A stretch of DNA of 64,000 nt from Chromobotia macracanthus. Taxonomy: Eukaryota > Chordata > Actinopteri > Cypriniformes > Botiidae. Below are positions 47,001-52,240 of the stretch, in pieces. How positions within the stretch are numbered: position 1 is the stretch's first letter; every line of letters starts with the position of its first letter. The DNA is taken from contig JAZGTH010000005.1 of NCBI GenBank assembly GCA_036877525.1, positions 1,352,001-1,416,000 on the forward strand. The letters are read 5' to 3'. Below the pieces are notes generated by a model. The model was given only the letters and a program-made list of their open reading frames with translations. It was not told the origin of the DNA and searched no databases. Made by a program: the position numbers and the translations under genes.

Positions 47001-48863
47001 ACAAATATAAGCAAGACACTTACGCGCTCTTGTATTCTCCCCTGTCAGCTCGCTATTAGTGCAGTCATCCATGGCTACTGGTTGGAGTGTGTAGTGATGG
47101 TCTTGGAGATGGTGACGTCATCAATGCACTTGTTGATATAGCTGGTCACTGATGTCGCATATTCCTCTAAGTTGGTGAAGTCACCATCAGTTGCCGATTT
47201 CCTGAACATGTGCCAGTCAGTGAGTTCAAAACAGTCCTGGAGACCAGAGATGGCTCCTGCTGGCCAGGTTTTCACCTGCTTCAGAACTGGTTTGGAGCAT
47301 CCGACTAGCAGTCTGTATGCTGGGATTAACAGAGATGTGGTCTGAGTAGCCGAAGGAGGGGCAAGTCTCCGCTTATGGAATTTAGGGAATACTGACTTGA
47401 GATTTGCATGGTTAAAATCTCTGGCAACAATAAACAGTCCATCAGGGTCTGAGTTCTGCAGATCACTAATAGCACCACACAGTTCACATCTTTAGCATTA
47501 GCACTGAGTGAGAATGTATATTCCAAATATGAAGACTGTTGTGAATTCCCGTGGTAAATGAAATGGTCTGCATCTAACAGTCACAAACTCCAGCAGCAAT
47601 GAGCAGTAACTAGAAACTAGCACAGAGTTCTTGCACCATTCCGTGCTGATGTAAACACACAAGCCACCGCCGTGAGTCTTGCCGCACAGAGCTGTGTTTC
47701 TGTTGGCACAAAACAAAGCTAGCCCATCTAGCTGAATGGTGGATTCCGGAACCCTGTTGCTGAGCTACGCCTCCGTGAAGACAAAGACACAGCAGTCTCT
47801 AAACTCACACCACATAGCTTGCTGGAGTCGGATGTAATCCAATTTATTGTCCAGGGAGACAACATTGGAGAGTAGGATGGACGGAGAGCTGGCCATCGAA
47901 TGAGGACAGAAGAACTAAGAGGTCAGCTGCTTGAGGTTTGTCTTTGTGGATGCTCATTGTGCAGAGTAGCTGTAGTGTTATTTCAGAAATTTATAAGTGT
48001 CTGCTGGTGGTATACACGAACGCCGAGAGCTCCGATGCCCATGTGCCTTTAAAAGTTGGGCTAAAGACAAAAATAGCACCATTTTATAACCGGAGTGGCT
48101 GCTGCGTGCTACTGTTGCTCCGCCATCTTGGATTTTTCATCAAGAGCCAAGTGCTTCAACAGAAAACAACACAACAGATCACAAAAGACACAGGGCATAA
48201 GTTTAGATCCTGACACCAAAAAACAAGAATCAATACTAGGACTATCTGTCAGGATTTAAACATCATGGATTTAAAGATTATGACACAACAAATAGCACCC
48301 AGACAAGGATGCCAGGACTTTGACATACCTCAGCCTCTCAGATTATGTCTATCCATTGTTAGCATAAACATTTAAAACACCTGTACAGCCCAGACTGGTT
48401 TATATTGTGTATAATTGGTCACATCTTTAGAAACAAGTGTGAACAATTTTGAGTCATTGTGTGTAAATGATGACAACTGTGTGACACCCTGTGTTTACCA
48501 TTTGAGAATGCGTGAGAATGTATTTAGAGTTTTTTTTAAAAAAAAGGAATGCGTGGATAGTAAATAGCAAATAGTGTCTGTCTACCTGAACTTAAGATTT
48601 TGCTTTCGGTTCTGAGAATGGGGTTTAGTGTTTTAGCAATTCTGAAAAAAATACACTTTGTGTAGAAAAATAATCTACACTTTGCACTATGATTATGAGT
48701 TGTCTATCAGTTTTGGTTTCAGTTTGGTGATTTCTCATAACAATGTACATTTTACTTATACAGGGTAAAGAAAGATCAAACTCTTCAGAAACAGACTGAG
48801 ACACTGGATTTACAGGACATGAAACAATGTGGAAGCATGTGTGAGGAAATACATGTCTTCTAA
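7631..48863 (+). CDS. slc22a6l: SLC22-family organic anion transporter (OAT clade), complete 10-exon gene
   Basis: The gene spans ~41 kb. Its ten exons (listed separately) join into 1680 nt encoding 559 residues with no frame break, and all nine introns are GT-AG. The protein is a 12-helix major facilitator that would sit in the plasma membrane. OAT-clade relatives exchange organic anions for dicarboxylates in kidney-type epithelia. Visible hallmarks: N-terminus MGFADLLNEAGGFGRFQ; a large extracellular loop with five N-glycosylation sequons (NFT 39, NIT 53, NES 59, then NVS and NVT); MFS signature GGLSDRFGRK over the exon 2/3 junction; SARWL after helix 6; FTGELYPTVIRQTGMG before helix 11; PETLNLPLPDTIED at the end. 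Lys386 (FPAKL) and Arg470 (MARIGS) match the two basic residues needed for anion transport in mammalian OAT1. The ATG at 7631 matches family starts and has A at -3 and G at +4. Orthology to SLC22A6, A8 or A20 cannot be settled here, so the symbol is provisional. Confidence 0.93.
8012..10355. other. Start of intron 1, mostly unassigned
   Basis: AT-rich with no recognised gene. Sequence at about 9400-9522 (ATTAAAG, then ttgttacag) looks like the tail of an LTR. The Pro/Glu-rich frame at 9651-10019 and the CTGCC-rich text to 10350 resemble decayed gypsy gag or spacer, but I cannot prove this. Confidence 0.4.
10356..10760 (+). mobile_element. Solo Ty3/gypsy LTR with perfect target-site duplication
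   Basis: A 405-bp unit begins TGTTACATTGGAGGCTCC and ends CCCATCCTTACA. It contains CCACCAGAGGGAGCCCTC, a TATATAAA box and an AATAAA near its end. The 5 bp before (10351-10355) and after (10761-10765) are both CTGTC, so the insertion boundaries are exact. No internal gypsy sequence remains, as expected after LTR-LTR recombination. Confidence 0.85.
11190..15012 (-). mobile_element. Degenerate Ty3/gypsy-like retrotransposon with two LTRs
   Basis: Two direct repeats bound it: 11190-11378 and 14785-15012. Both contain GGTGACTAGTAGATTGTATT, CTTCATGTATGGACC or CCTCATGTATGGACC, CATTAAATAA and ACCACCCT. Between them, on the minus strand, are a gag-like frame (14283-13912), a protease with MDTGSMATTIS (13557-13339), a reverse transcriptase (12681-12130; FASPLVLVWKKNSDLRICID) and RNase H-side sequence (11861-11631). 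The YLDD motif is intact at 12116-12105 but in a shifted frame. No integrase was found. Stops and frameshifts make it inactive. Confidence 0.8.
12130..12681 (-). pseudogene. Gypsy reverse transcriptase fragment
   Basis: An open frame of 183 codons. It contains FRLPYHRISP, the LVLVWKKNSDLRICIDFRWL block (fingers/palm), TPLLSHQRD and MDLTAGYYNIPV, which carries the first catalytic Asp. The frame is lost just before the YLDD motif, which continues in a neighbouring frame at 12116-12105. Confidence 0.85.
15930..16370 (+). mobile_element. LINE 3' end (CR1/L2-like), degenerate
   Basis: The frame at 15906-16298 carries the C-terminal tail of a non-LTR reverse transcriptase: FYGIAAWFDNLTV, SQLNSLQH, then DPSHVLHSDFNYF and NSFVPLATRLLN. 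This matches the LLPSGRRYR...NSFIPxAIRLLN tail of fish CR1/L2-type LINEs. An AATAAA-like tail follows near 16358. Only the 3' end is present, as expected of 5'-truncated insertions. Confidence 0.75.
16615..19740. mobile_element. DNA transposon with inverted ends enclosing a DIRS copy
   Basis: The left end (16618 on, TATAGCTGCGAGAAGTCACT then CAGGGTTCAA) matches the reverse complement of the right end (19711-19740: TATAGCTGCAAGCAGCAATT then CTGGGTCAA). A further partial copy of this end lies at about 17236. The arms (16650-17560, 19020-19700) are non-coding. A DIRS element occupies the middle. Family not named with confidence. Confidence 0.5.
17560..19020 (+). mobile_element. DIRS-type retrotransposon fragment, copy A
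   Basis: The RT frame at 18048-18551 contains ATIDLKDAYFHIKILPEHR, LRFAFGGKAYQYQMLPFGLA and LGLRLNPKKSMLSPVQ, characteristic of DIRS elements. The catalytic YLDD box reads YIED at 18405-18416, so one Asp is lost. Further on, in other frames, come tyrosine-recombinase pieces (APFEPLESALDKFLTLKVAL; LCPVRALRIYIYRSDQW). Gag and the RNase H core are mostly gone. Non-functional. Confidence 0.85.
19871..19974 (+). CDS. slc22a6l: slc22 exon 2
   Basis: Acceptor ttttttgcag|TGG; starts WNLVCTLRSLKQMSQ and encodes helix 2 (GGVLTGAIVFGGLSD). 104 nt, donor AG|gtaatg, phase 2. The split arginine codon belongs to the MFS signature. Confidence 0.93.
20560..23260 (+). mobile_element. Degenerate Ty3/gypsy retrotransposon in intron 2
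   Basis: Plus-strand order: decayed gag zinc-knuckle region (~20600-20780); protease with LLDSGSLGNFISQALL (Asp codon 20854-20856); RT start with LRPCIDYCILN; RT core near 21692-21703 reading HIDDILIYS (Tyr to His); FHKTTIHVLGYVIS; RNase H pieces; integrase; then a chromodomain-side PWSGEPSEVPAVDHFFRES. A short LTR-like tail with AATAAAG ends near 23240. Several frameshifts and stops separate the parts. It belongs to a different gypsy lineage from the element at 11190-15012, whose protease and RT differ clearly. Confidence 0.85.
22430..22951 (+). pseudogene. Gypsy integrase core fragment
   Basis: A 173-codon open frame with HTGVDFITN, LVVVDQFSKSC, IVSDRGPQF and TNGQTEQ, i.e. the three acidic DDE positions. 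Compared with the usual SSGFHPQTNGQTER it lacks about four residues before QTNGQ. It is the best-preserved piece of the element in intron 2. Confidence 0.85.
23384..23800. repeat. Non-autonomous DNA repeat, unclassified
   Basis: It begins TTAAAGCTGTTAATTTACTC followed by ACCCTCAGG, like the terminus of a widespread fish repeat that starts TTAAAGG...TTACTCACCCTCAGG. It continues non-coding to about 23800. The right end is not clear. Confidence 0.35.
24118..24445 (+). repeat. hAT-like non-autonomous element
   Basis: It starts TAGGGATGGCCGATGTGAAA, then tgatgtttcaacgctgtatcgaga, a terminus typical of fish hAT-derived repeats. A tRNA-like promoter B-box look-alike, GGTTTGAGCCCC, lies near 24416, but no A box or tRNA fold was found. 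Non-coding. Confidence 0.4.
25244..25398 (+). CDS. slc22a6l: slc22 exon 3
   Basis: Acceptor attcatgtag. Encodes the rest of the MFS signature (RFGRKAM), helix 3 and helix 4 (RFLTGMSVSGVILNAVSL). 155 nt, donor A|gtaagc. Confidence 0.93.
26190..26520. repeat. Short GTGGGC minisatellite-like repeat
   Basis: Repeated GTGGGC(T/C)(T/C)GCCCAC-type units lie on both sides of an inserted DIRS terminus: 'gtgggcccactgtggg', 'ctgtgggctcgcccacag', 'ccatgggggttttctgtgggccaacccactgtgggcttgccc'. Open frames across it on both strands come from the repeat. Confidence 0.55.
26284..26392. mobile_element. DIRS terminal repeat fragment with hairpin
   Basis: CGTCTCAGGTTACGTATG and 'taacccggttccctgagatagggaacgagatgctgcgtc' match fish DIRS ends. 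GCTGCGTC (26354-26361) and GACGCAGC (26366-26373) form a perfect 8-bp stem with a 4-nt loop. It sits inside the GTGGGC repeat. No DIRS coding sequence is attached. Confidence 0.6.
26734..26812 (+). promoter_or_regulatory. TATA-like box with possible noncoding exon
   Basis: GGTATATAAGATG near 26733 is followed within 80 nt by a splice-donor-like CTGAG|GTAAAG at 26808-26813. This would suit the promoter and untranslated first exon of an autonomous transposon gene. No coding exon downstream could be linked to it. Confidence 0.25.
28443..29440 (+). mobile_element. hAT-type transposon, internally deleted
   Basis: The left end AGGGCGGACTGGCTATCTGG and the right end near 29378-29420 ('gtgggctggtcttggccaaaatgccagggc', an inverted counterpart ending in gtccctg) resemble fish hAT termini. 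Between them lies the N-terminal fragment of a BED-type hAT transposase (separate entry). The catalytic and dimerisation parts are absent. Confidence 0.5.
28796..29070 (+). pseudogene. hAT transposase N-terminal fragment
   Basis: ATG at 28796, then MEKKRKGGTEKLCEIKKQAL, an in-frame TAG, then TDAAKFVNITFSAAVELSS and an acidic/Gly-rich stretch, ending TGA at 29068-29070. MxKKRKGGAEKLRxKK...A.KCxKIT is the typical start of the fish hAT/ZMYM1-like transposase family. A (GA)n tract follows. The assignment rests on this short N-terminal match. Confidence 0.55.
29912..30080 (+). CDS. slc22a6l: slc22 exon 4
   Basis: Encodes VEWIPTKTRTLVG and helices 5-6 (GQMVLAGVAYSL and LPYFIIFLYSW). 169 nt, donor TG|gtgaga. 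The acceptor tgtttatgttgtaag has a poor pyrimidine tract. Start 29912 is the one that keeps the frame from exon 3 and restores the family VEW motif. Confidence 0.9.
30574..30606 (+). repeat. G-quadruplex-forming motif
   Basis: Four runs of 5, 6, 6 and 6 G (30574-30578, 30582-30587, 30591-30596, 30601-30606) are separated by TGT, TGT and TGGT loops, the last with two more G. This fits the canonical G-quadruplex pattern with unusually long runs. It lies in intron 4 on the transcribed-sense strand, ~490 bp after exon 4. Confidence 0.85.
30640..32700 (+). mobile_element. DIRS-type retrotransposon, copy B (internally deleted)
   Basis: The 5' region has a GGGTATATAAGGCCGGATGC promoter-like stretch (~30784). 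Gag-like text follows around 30980 (MMCPFKKSFCP). An RT remnant at 31131-31180 reads AIDLKDAYFHVLILP. Tyrosine-recombinase sequence runs 31500-32640 in shifting frames (EEQVLLVAPYW; FTRWAYALKWSLFADWCSS; DLVIRFLRGAWRLNPPR; ALTSIKRVGDL). Most of RT and RNase H is deleted. The recombinase is broken by frameshifts and stops. Confidence 0.85.
32701..33520. other. Intron 4 end, unassigned, with one arm of a direct repeat
   Basis: AT-rich; a TA/TG simple tract lies at about 33221-33250. The 61-bp segment 32891-32951 is repeated at 34452-34512, on the other side of exon 5. Confidence 0.5.
32891..32951 (+). repeat. Direct repeat, left copy, flanking exon 5
   Basis: About 90 percent identical (6 differences in 61 bp by eye) to 34452-34512, in the same orientation. 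Core text: CAATTTGGTAAATCTATA. Source family unknown. Confidence 0.75.
33521..33644 (+). CDS. slc22a6l: slc22 exon 5
   Basis: Encodes WYSESARWLVLNGRAEEAL and the start of the central cytoplasmic loop (KITLE). 124 nt. Acceptor cacgttaaag and donor GAG|gtttca are both weak matches to consensus. LINE-derived sequence begins just past the donor. Confidence 0.9.
33645..34420 (-). mobile_element. LINE reverse transcriptase fragments in intron 5
   Basis: On the minus strand 33955-33650 carries an RT palm segment (LNDPTIFVSISACFLDIL then CHLQLNLAKTEFLVISANPS), with the YADD-side motif frame-shifted. 34240-34100 reads SKAFERMAFNRLLLYLS, an upstream RT block. A plus-oriented tail-like 'gtgtctgctaaatgaataaatg' sits between them at about 33985. 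Type is L2/Rex1-like. Heavily rearranged. It starts almost at the exon 5 splice donor. Confidence 0.65.
34452..34512 (+). repeat. Direct repeat, right copy, flanking exon 5
   Basis: Partner of 32891-32951. The sequence that follows (34513-34900) is non-coding and was not assigned to a family. Confidence 0.75.
34902..35017 (+). CDS. slc22a6l: slc22 exon 6
   Basis: Encodes the rest of the cytoplasmic loop (VLESHMQKEVQSSKSIY) and DLLRTPAMRRISMCLMVVW leading into helix 7. 116 nt. Acceptor ttgatgtttag, donor TG|gtaagt. Confidence 0.93.
35109..35323 (+). CDS. slc22a6l: slc22 exon 7
   Basis: Encodes FSTSFAYYGLAMDLQKFG, helix 8 with Lys386 in FPAKL, the SFLGRRLTQ loop and helix 9. Lys386 is the counterpart of the helix-8 lysine important for anion transport in OAT1. 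215 nt, donor G|gtaaga. Confidence 0.93.
35324..36360. other. Start of intron 7, unassigned
   Basis: AT-rich sequence with a short CA tract near 35538. No gene or named element recognised. Confidence 0.5.
36361..37881. mobile_element. Inverted-repeat DNA element enclosing a solo LTR
   Basis: GTGTTATTCAAATATTCCCA (36361 on) is the reverse complement of TGGGAATATTTGAATAACAC (37859-37878), and the match continues a few bases inward with one indel. These look like subterminal arms of a non-autonomous DNA element. No coding sequence. The LTR at 36639-37001 lies inside it. Confidence 0.45.
36639..37001 (+). mobile_element. Solo Ty3/gypsy LTR
   Basis: A 363-bp unit starts TGTTAAGGAGGAGGTCTC and ends CCTCATTACA. 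It has a GTATAAAAGC promoter-like box, CCACCAGAGGGAACC, and the CTGCAAATGGATCCTCATGC block typical of this LTR family. Flanking 5-mers are CAACT and CCACT, a target-site duplication with one later change. No internal element sequence. Confidence 0.8.
38750..39310 (+). mobile_element. LINE 3' end (L2/Rex1-like)
   Basis: The decayed C-terminus reads PLLTPLATCSRPHQIEI-type text corresponding to LTxLHWLPVAARIKFK, then 'ctccctcctacctcaactcactc' (SYLNSL) and 'tggtggaatgaactccc' (WWNELP). The 3' tail GCTTTGGATAAAAGTGTCTG followed by 'ctaaatgactaaatgtaaatgtaaa' is the standard tail of these fish LINEs and of SINEs that borrow it. 5'-truncated. Confidence 0.8.
39555..39951 (-). mobile_element. Ty3/gypsy LTR, minus orientation
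   Basis: The minus-strand 3' end reads CTGCAAATGGATCCCC... ending CATCATTACA at 39555, closely matching the end of the LTR at 36639-37001. It carries the same TTGCGAAGTCTTGTTTTGCC block. The 5' end near 39951 is not sharp and no target-site duplication was recognised. Confidence 0.7.
39965..42977 (+). mobile_element. DIRS-type retrotransposon, copy C (most complete)
   Basis: Parts in order: a leader with CATATAAAAGG; gag (LVEEMLAVYLSPDAASSLKAL at ~40065); a second gag block near 40270-40360; RT pieces near 40870-41130 where the YLDD box has become YING (no catalytic Asp pair); RNase H (41374-41656; KIVITDASLTGWGVVMEGR, keeping the TDAS aspartate); tyrosine recombinase (~41880-42900); and a terminus with GTCTCAGGTTACAACTGTAA at 42928 on. 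Many stops and frameshifts. It gives the reference order for the fragments elsewhere in this window. Confidence 0.85.
42978..43514. other. Intron 7 end, unassigned
   Basis: AT-rich, no element or gene recognised. It contains the branch and acceptor region of exon 8. Confidence 0.5.
43515..43623 (+). CDS. slc22a6l: slc22 exon 8
   Basis: Encodes the region of helix 10: AVLGKGFTSASFTCVYLF, then TGELYPTVIR. 109 nt. Acceptor tgtttgcaaacag, donor AG|gtatgt. The preceding intron (8.2 kb) holds the longest DIRS copy of the window. Confidence 0.93.
44163..44697 (-). mobile_element. LINE C-terminal RT fragment (CR1/L2-like)
   Basis: The minus-strand frame 44682-44353 reads MDFRRNSNDHSPLTINSP, STIFLGVHITENLTWTTN, SLSKKAQQHLHFLRGLKRA and PILTTFYRGTTESMLTSY, a classic post-palm region of fish LINE ORF2. 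Downstream text to 44163 gives the SFFPQALN tail. It is 5'-truncated and abuts a DIRS fragment at ~44698. Confidence 0.85.
44698..45515 (+). mobile_element. DIRS-type fragment, copy D, with inverted terminus
   Basis: The plus strand carries RT blocks in mixed frames: LGYAIQFRVHPGSG, PYFIVSKKEGGQRPILDLHTLN, YQYKVLSFGLALSPHIF, and ILNLHDWLILAHSKDL, where YLDD has become NLHD. From 45215 to 45515 the minus strand carries a DIRS terminus and promoter-like GGGTATATAAGCGAGC with ACAACGTCTCGGTTTACG. DIRS ends are inverted, so this fits an internally deleted element. Confidence 0.8.
45531..45660 (+). repeat. Possible non-autonomous DNA transposon end
   Basis: Starts TAGGGCTGGGCGATATAGCT, a common fish/vertebrate transposon terminus. 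No matching right end was found before exon 9. Confidence 0.3.
46085..46291 (+). CDS. slc22a6l: slc22 exon 9
   Basis: Encodes QTGMGFVSTMARIGSMAAP, with Arg470 as the counterpart of the helix-11 arginine of OAT1, then helices 11-12 and LPETLNLPLPDTIEDVEEKW. 207 nt. Acceptor ttttttgcag, donor TG|gtaagg. Confidence 0.93.
46310..48650. repeat. Possible DNA transposon arms around a LINE fragment
   Basis: Near 46370 the plus strand reads TGCAACTGCTAAAACATCAA. The reverse complement near 48625-48650 reads AGAATTGCTAAAACACTAAA followed by CCCCATTCTCAGAAC. The arms look like inverted partners of one fish repeat family, with the LINE piece 47060-48150 between them. Ends are not sharp. Confidence 0.3.
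47060..48150 (-). mobile_element. LINE endonuclease (APE) region, degenerate
   Basis: The minus strand begins with a 5'-end-like CCAAGATGGCGGAGC (~48120-48134). The APE-type endonuclease follows: SILLSNVVSLDNKLD, CVFVFTEA, DGLALFCANRNT, GKTHGGGLCVYISTEWC, SSYCSLLLEFVTVRCRPF, then a frameshift region and GYSDHISV, and last DCFELTDWHMFRKSATDG and YINKCIDDVTISKTIT. The RT half is missing. The SDH catalytic motif is retained, but stops and frameshifts interrupt the gene. Confidence 0.85.
48764..48863 (+). CDS. slc22a6l: slc22 exon 10 (terminal)
   Basis: Encodes the hydrophilic cytoplasmic tail, starting VKKDQTLQKQTETLDL and ending CGSMCEEIHVF, with stop TAA at 48861-48863. Acceptor ttacttatacag. 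Confidence 0.9.
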
Positions 48864-48995
48864 CCTCATTTCCCTGTTGAAGACTCCAGTTCACTTAAAG
48901 AAAAGTTCAATCAACTGAGTTTGAGTTAATCTGAGTCTACTTCTGATTCAAAGTTCACTTAAATAACACTCAATAAAATTTCATTCAATGTAAAA
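48864..48995 (+). other. 3' UTR and poly(A) signal of the slc22 gene
   Basis: AATAAA at 48971-48976, 108 nt after the stop codon, predicts a short 3' UTR ending near 48990. It ends just before the large microsatellite at 49060. Confidence 0.7.
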
Positions 48996-49059
48996 AGGTT
49001 TATTTTTGTTTTGTTCTAAACATACACATAGTGCTTAGTGATCTATAATACTAAGATTA

Positions 49060-49148
49060 TATATACATACATACATATACATATACGTACATAAATAAAC
49101 ATACATACATACATATATACACATACATACATACATATATACACATAC

Positions 49149-49227
<79 letters not shown>

Positions 49228-49295
49228 CATACATACATACATGCATACATACATACATACATACGTACATACATACATATACATACATACGTGCA

Positions 49296-49326
<31 letters not shown>

Positions 49327-49383
49327 GTACATACGTACATACATACATATGTACATACGTACATACATACATATGTACATACG

Positions 49384-49433
<50 letters not shown>

Positions 49434-49526
49434 CATGCATATACATACATACATTTACGTACGTATATACACATACATACATATGTATATACACATACAT
49501 ACATACGTACATACATATACATATAC

Positions 49527-49581
<55 letters not shown>

Positions 49582-49795
49582 TACATATACATATACACAT
49601 ACATGCATACATGCATACATACATACGTACATGCATACATGCATACGTACATACGTACATAAACGTACATACGTACATACATATGTATATACGTACATAC
49701 GTACATAAACATACATACGTACATACATACGTACATACATATGTATATACATACGTATATACATACGTACATACATACGTATATATGTACATACG

Positions 49796-49826
<31 letters not shown>

Positions 49827-49985
49827 GTGTACATGCATATTTACACACACACATATATATACATACATATACATACACACACTCACACACACACATATAT
49901 ATACATACATATACACATACACACATACATACATATACATATATACATACATATACATACATACATACACATATATATTTTTATA
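49060..49985. repeat. Large compound microsatellite (ACAT/AT/AC)
   Basis: About 925 bp of ATAC/ACAT tetranucleotides with inner (AT)n (49155-49222), (AC)n (49390-49425, 49804-49827) and (ACATAC)n (about 49520-49590) blocks. Long open frames on both strands across it are products of the periodicity and code only for Tyr/Val/Cys/Met or His/Thr/Ile strings. It lies ~90 bp beyond the slc22 poly(A) signal. Confidence 0.95.
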
Positions 49986-50427
49986 TATATTTTCTCTGCA
50001 TGCATATGCTGTTTCAGAATTCCCCACCCACGAGTGTTGATGTTGCCTCATGCTCTATTAGCATAGATGCTACCAGGAGTAAGCTGCACACAGTTTGTCT
50101 TGTTTATATCCTCGCTAGAGCAGCTAGTGAGAACATAAGAATGTCTCAGTTAATGGTGGTCAGAGCAAGGCTTTGTGAAACGCTGAAACAGTTTAAGCAA
50201 ATATACCACATTGTGTCAAGGCTTTAAAACAATCTGACACCCATCTCCAAGGTAACACCAAGTGGTCACTTGTTCATCTGAAACAACATTGACAACAATC
50301 TAGACAAACGTTGACGAATTATAACCTACATGTTGTGTGTGTTAAACAAAGTAGTATGTGGAAGAGCAGAATGTGTTCTCAAGATTCCTGAGGTATCCTT
50401 GCCTTGGGTTCGCCTTGGGGTACTATA
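49986..50427. other. Intergenic, nothing assigned
   Basis: Mixed-composition sequence after the microsatellite. The frame at 50000-50227 shows no recognisable domain. Confidence 0.45.
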
Positions 50428-50900
50428 GCTGCGTTTACATGGACCCTAATAATCCAGTCGTAATAGGACTAGAAGCACAATCAGATTAAAGAAGTCACAT
50501 GTAAACATTTCGGACTGAATTGGCCAGATCCGACCCAAAGGTAAATCGGATTTTAGGGGGTGATTTAAACCTTTTCTGATCCGATCGACAGGACATGTAA
50601 ACACTTCATCGGATTAAAAAAAAAACTAGAAAGCTCTGTGCATGTGCAATGACATACAAATTGTGAATTGACGTATGGCGCACATCTGTTGTTGTCAGAT
50701 GGCAAAGCAAAACTGGACAGTTAAAGAAACCATGATGTTGCTCAGTGTTTTAGATGTTAATGCTTTGAAAACCGAGAAAAATAAACAATGGCAATAGAGT
50801 GGCTGATAGTATGCGCATCTTTAAATGTCGAAAACGAGTATTTGTATACTATGCGCCTGTCAAAGATCAAATCTGATTCTAAGCTTGTGTCATGTAACAT
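50428..50900 (+). mobile_element. DNA transposon fragment with Myb/SANT-like ORF
   Basis: Starts GCTGCGTTTACATGGACCCT then 'aataatcc', a recurrent fish transposon terminus. GATCCGA/ATCGGATT motifs recur in the first 170 bp. The small ORF at 50699-50797 (separate entry) suggests a PIF/Harbinger-like source, whose elements encode a Myb-like partner protein. The right end was not located. Confidence 0.4.
50699..50797 (+). pseudogene. Truncated Myb/SANT-like DNA-binding domain
   Basis: 32 codons from ATG to TAG, reading MAKQNWTVKETMMLLSVL at the start. The spacing W-(x)3-E-T-(x)3-L-(x)2-L is that of helix 1 of Myb/SANT-like (trihelix) domains. Helices 2-3 are not found in frame. Too short to be sure. 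Confidence 0.35.
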
Positions 50901-51324
50901 TGTGAATAACTAGGTTATTTTGGTCACAAAAATGAAGATTAATGAAAGAAATTAAGCCACAGTGTCTTACATTTGTTACAAGATTGAGAAGAAATGAGAA
51001 GGTTGAGAACAGTCGGCTGTTAAAGATGCTGCTGATTTTATTTTGAAAATAGGTAATTTTGGCAGTGGAGACTATGACAAAAGGAAGAGAGATTGATATG
51101 TGCTAAGGTCAGCAATATGTTTTGACATGCACCATTTTCTCAGCTTGCGAGTTATTGGTGGGAGGGGTGCAGAAATCGTGGATGAAAAGTGAGTGGGTGA
51201 GAGAGAACGCAGGTTACGATGAAAAGAAACAGGAGTGGGGTGAAGGAGTAAAAATGAATTGGATGAAGAAATGGTCAGACACATTCAAAGGTAATAAACA
51301 AGAAGATTATCTGTGAAGCAGTTA
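50901..51324. other. Intergenic, nothing assigned
   Basis: The 51122-51316 frame is charged and Trp-rich (WMKSEWVREN; WGEGVKMNWMKKW). I could not match it to a family. No other signal. Confidence 0.35.
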
Positions 51325-52240
51325 CAGTCATGTGAAAAGATTAAGACACCCTGTGAAAGCATGTGTATTTTGTAACATTTTTTTAATATATGGTTATTTA
51401 GTCTCAATTTTAACGATACAGAGAGATTAAAGTAATATAACTAAACAATTAAAACTGAAAAAAGTCTTAAGATCTTCTGTAAATGTAATTCTACAAAAAT
51501 GCCTATTTTAACTGAGGAAAAAGATAGGACATCCTAGCCCCTAATAGCTAATGTTACCTCCTTTGGCTGAAGTAACTGCAGTGAGACGCTTCTTGTAGCC
51601 ATCTACCAGTCTCTGACATCGGTCTGAGGAAATTTGACCCCACTCCTCAATGCAGAATGTTTTCAGCTGTGAGATGTTTGAGGGGTTTCTTGCATGTACA
51701 GCCCTTATCAAGTCCCCCTACAGCATCTCAATGGGATTTAGATCTGGACTTTAACTTGGCCATTCCAGGACTCTCCATTTGTGCCTTTTCAGCCAGTCTT
51801 TGGTTGATTTACTAGTATGTTTTGGGTCATTGTCATGTTGCATGTTCCAGTTCCGCTTCAGCTTTAATTTTCTAACAGATGGTCTCACATGTTCTTCAAG
51901 AAGAATTCATGGTGGATTCTATGATGGTGAGCTGACAAGGTCCTGCTGCAGCAAAGCAGCCCCAAACCATGACACTTCCACCTCCATGCTTCACAGTTGG
52001 CATGAGGTTCTTTTCCTGGAATGCTGTCTTTGGTTTACGCCAAACATGTCCTCTGCTCTAGTGTCCAAATAATTCAGTTTTGGACTCATCTGTCCAAAGA
52101 ACATTATTCCAGAAGTCCTGGTCTTTGTCAACATTCTCTCTGGCAAATGTCAGTCAGGCCTTGATGTTTCTCTCAGAGAGCAAAGGTTTCCTCCTTGCAC
52201 ACATCCCAGGCAGAAGAGTGCCTCGCTGGTTCAAGTGCGG
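51325..52240 (-). mobile_element. Tc1-like transposon, 5'-truncated
   Basis: The left boundary carries a terminal-repeat-like CAGTCATGTGAAAAGATTAA then GACACCC. On the minus strand the catalytic half of a DD34E transposase reads FWNNVLWTDESKTELFG (first Asp), QEKNLMPTVKHGGGSVMVWG, CFAAAGPCQLTIIESTMNSS, MQHDNDPKHTSK (second Asp) and SPDLNPIEML (Glu), then the C-terminal tail to about 51520. All three catalytic residues are visible, but an in-frame stop sits in WPS*SPDLNP. The N-terminal DNA-binding half and the other end are missing. Confidence 0.85.

Noticed and set aside
49060..49985. CRISPR-like array impression from regularly spaced short repeats
   Set aside because: No constant repeat with unique spacers. 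It is a simple compound microsatellite in a vertebrate genome.
49035..50066. Several long open frames (up to ~300 codons) on both strands
   Set aside because: They arise from ACAT/AC/AT periodicity, contain only a few residue types and overlap in all frames. They are not genes.
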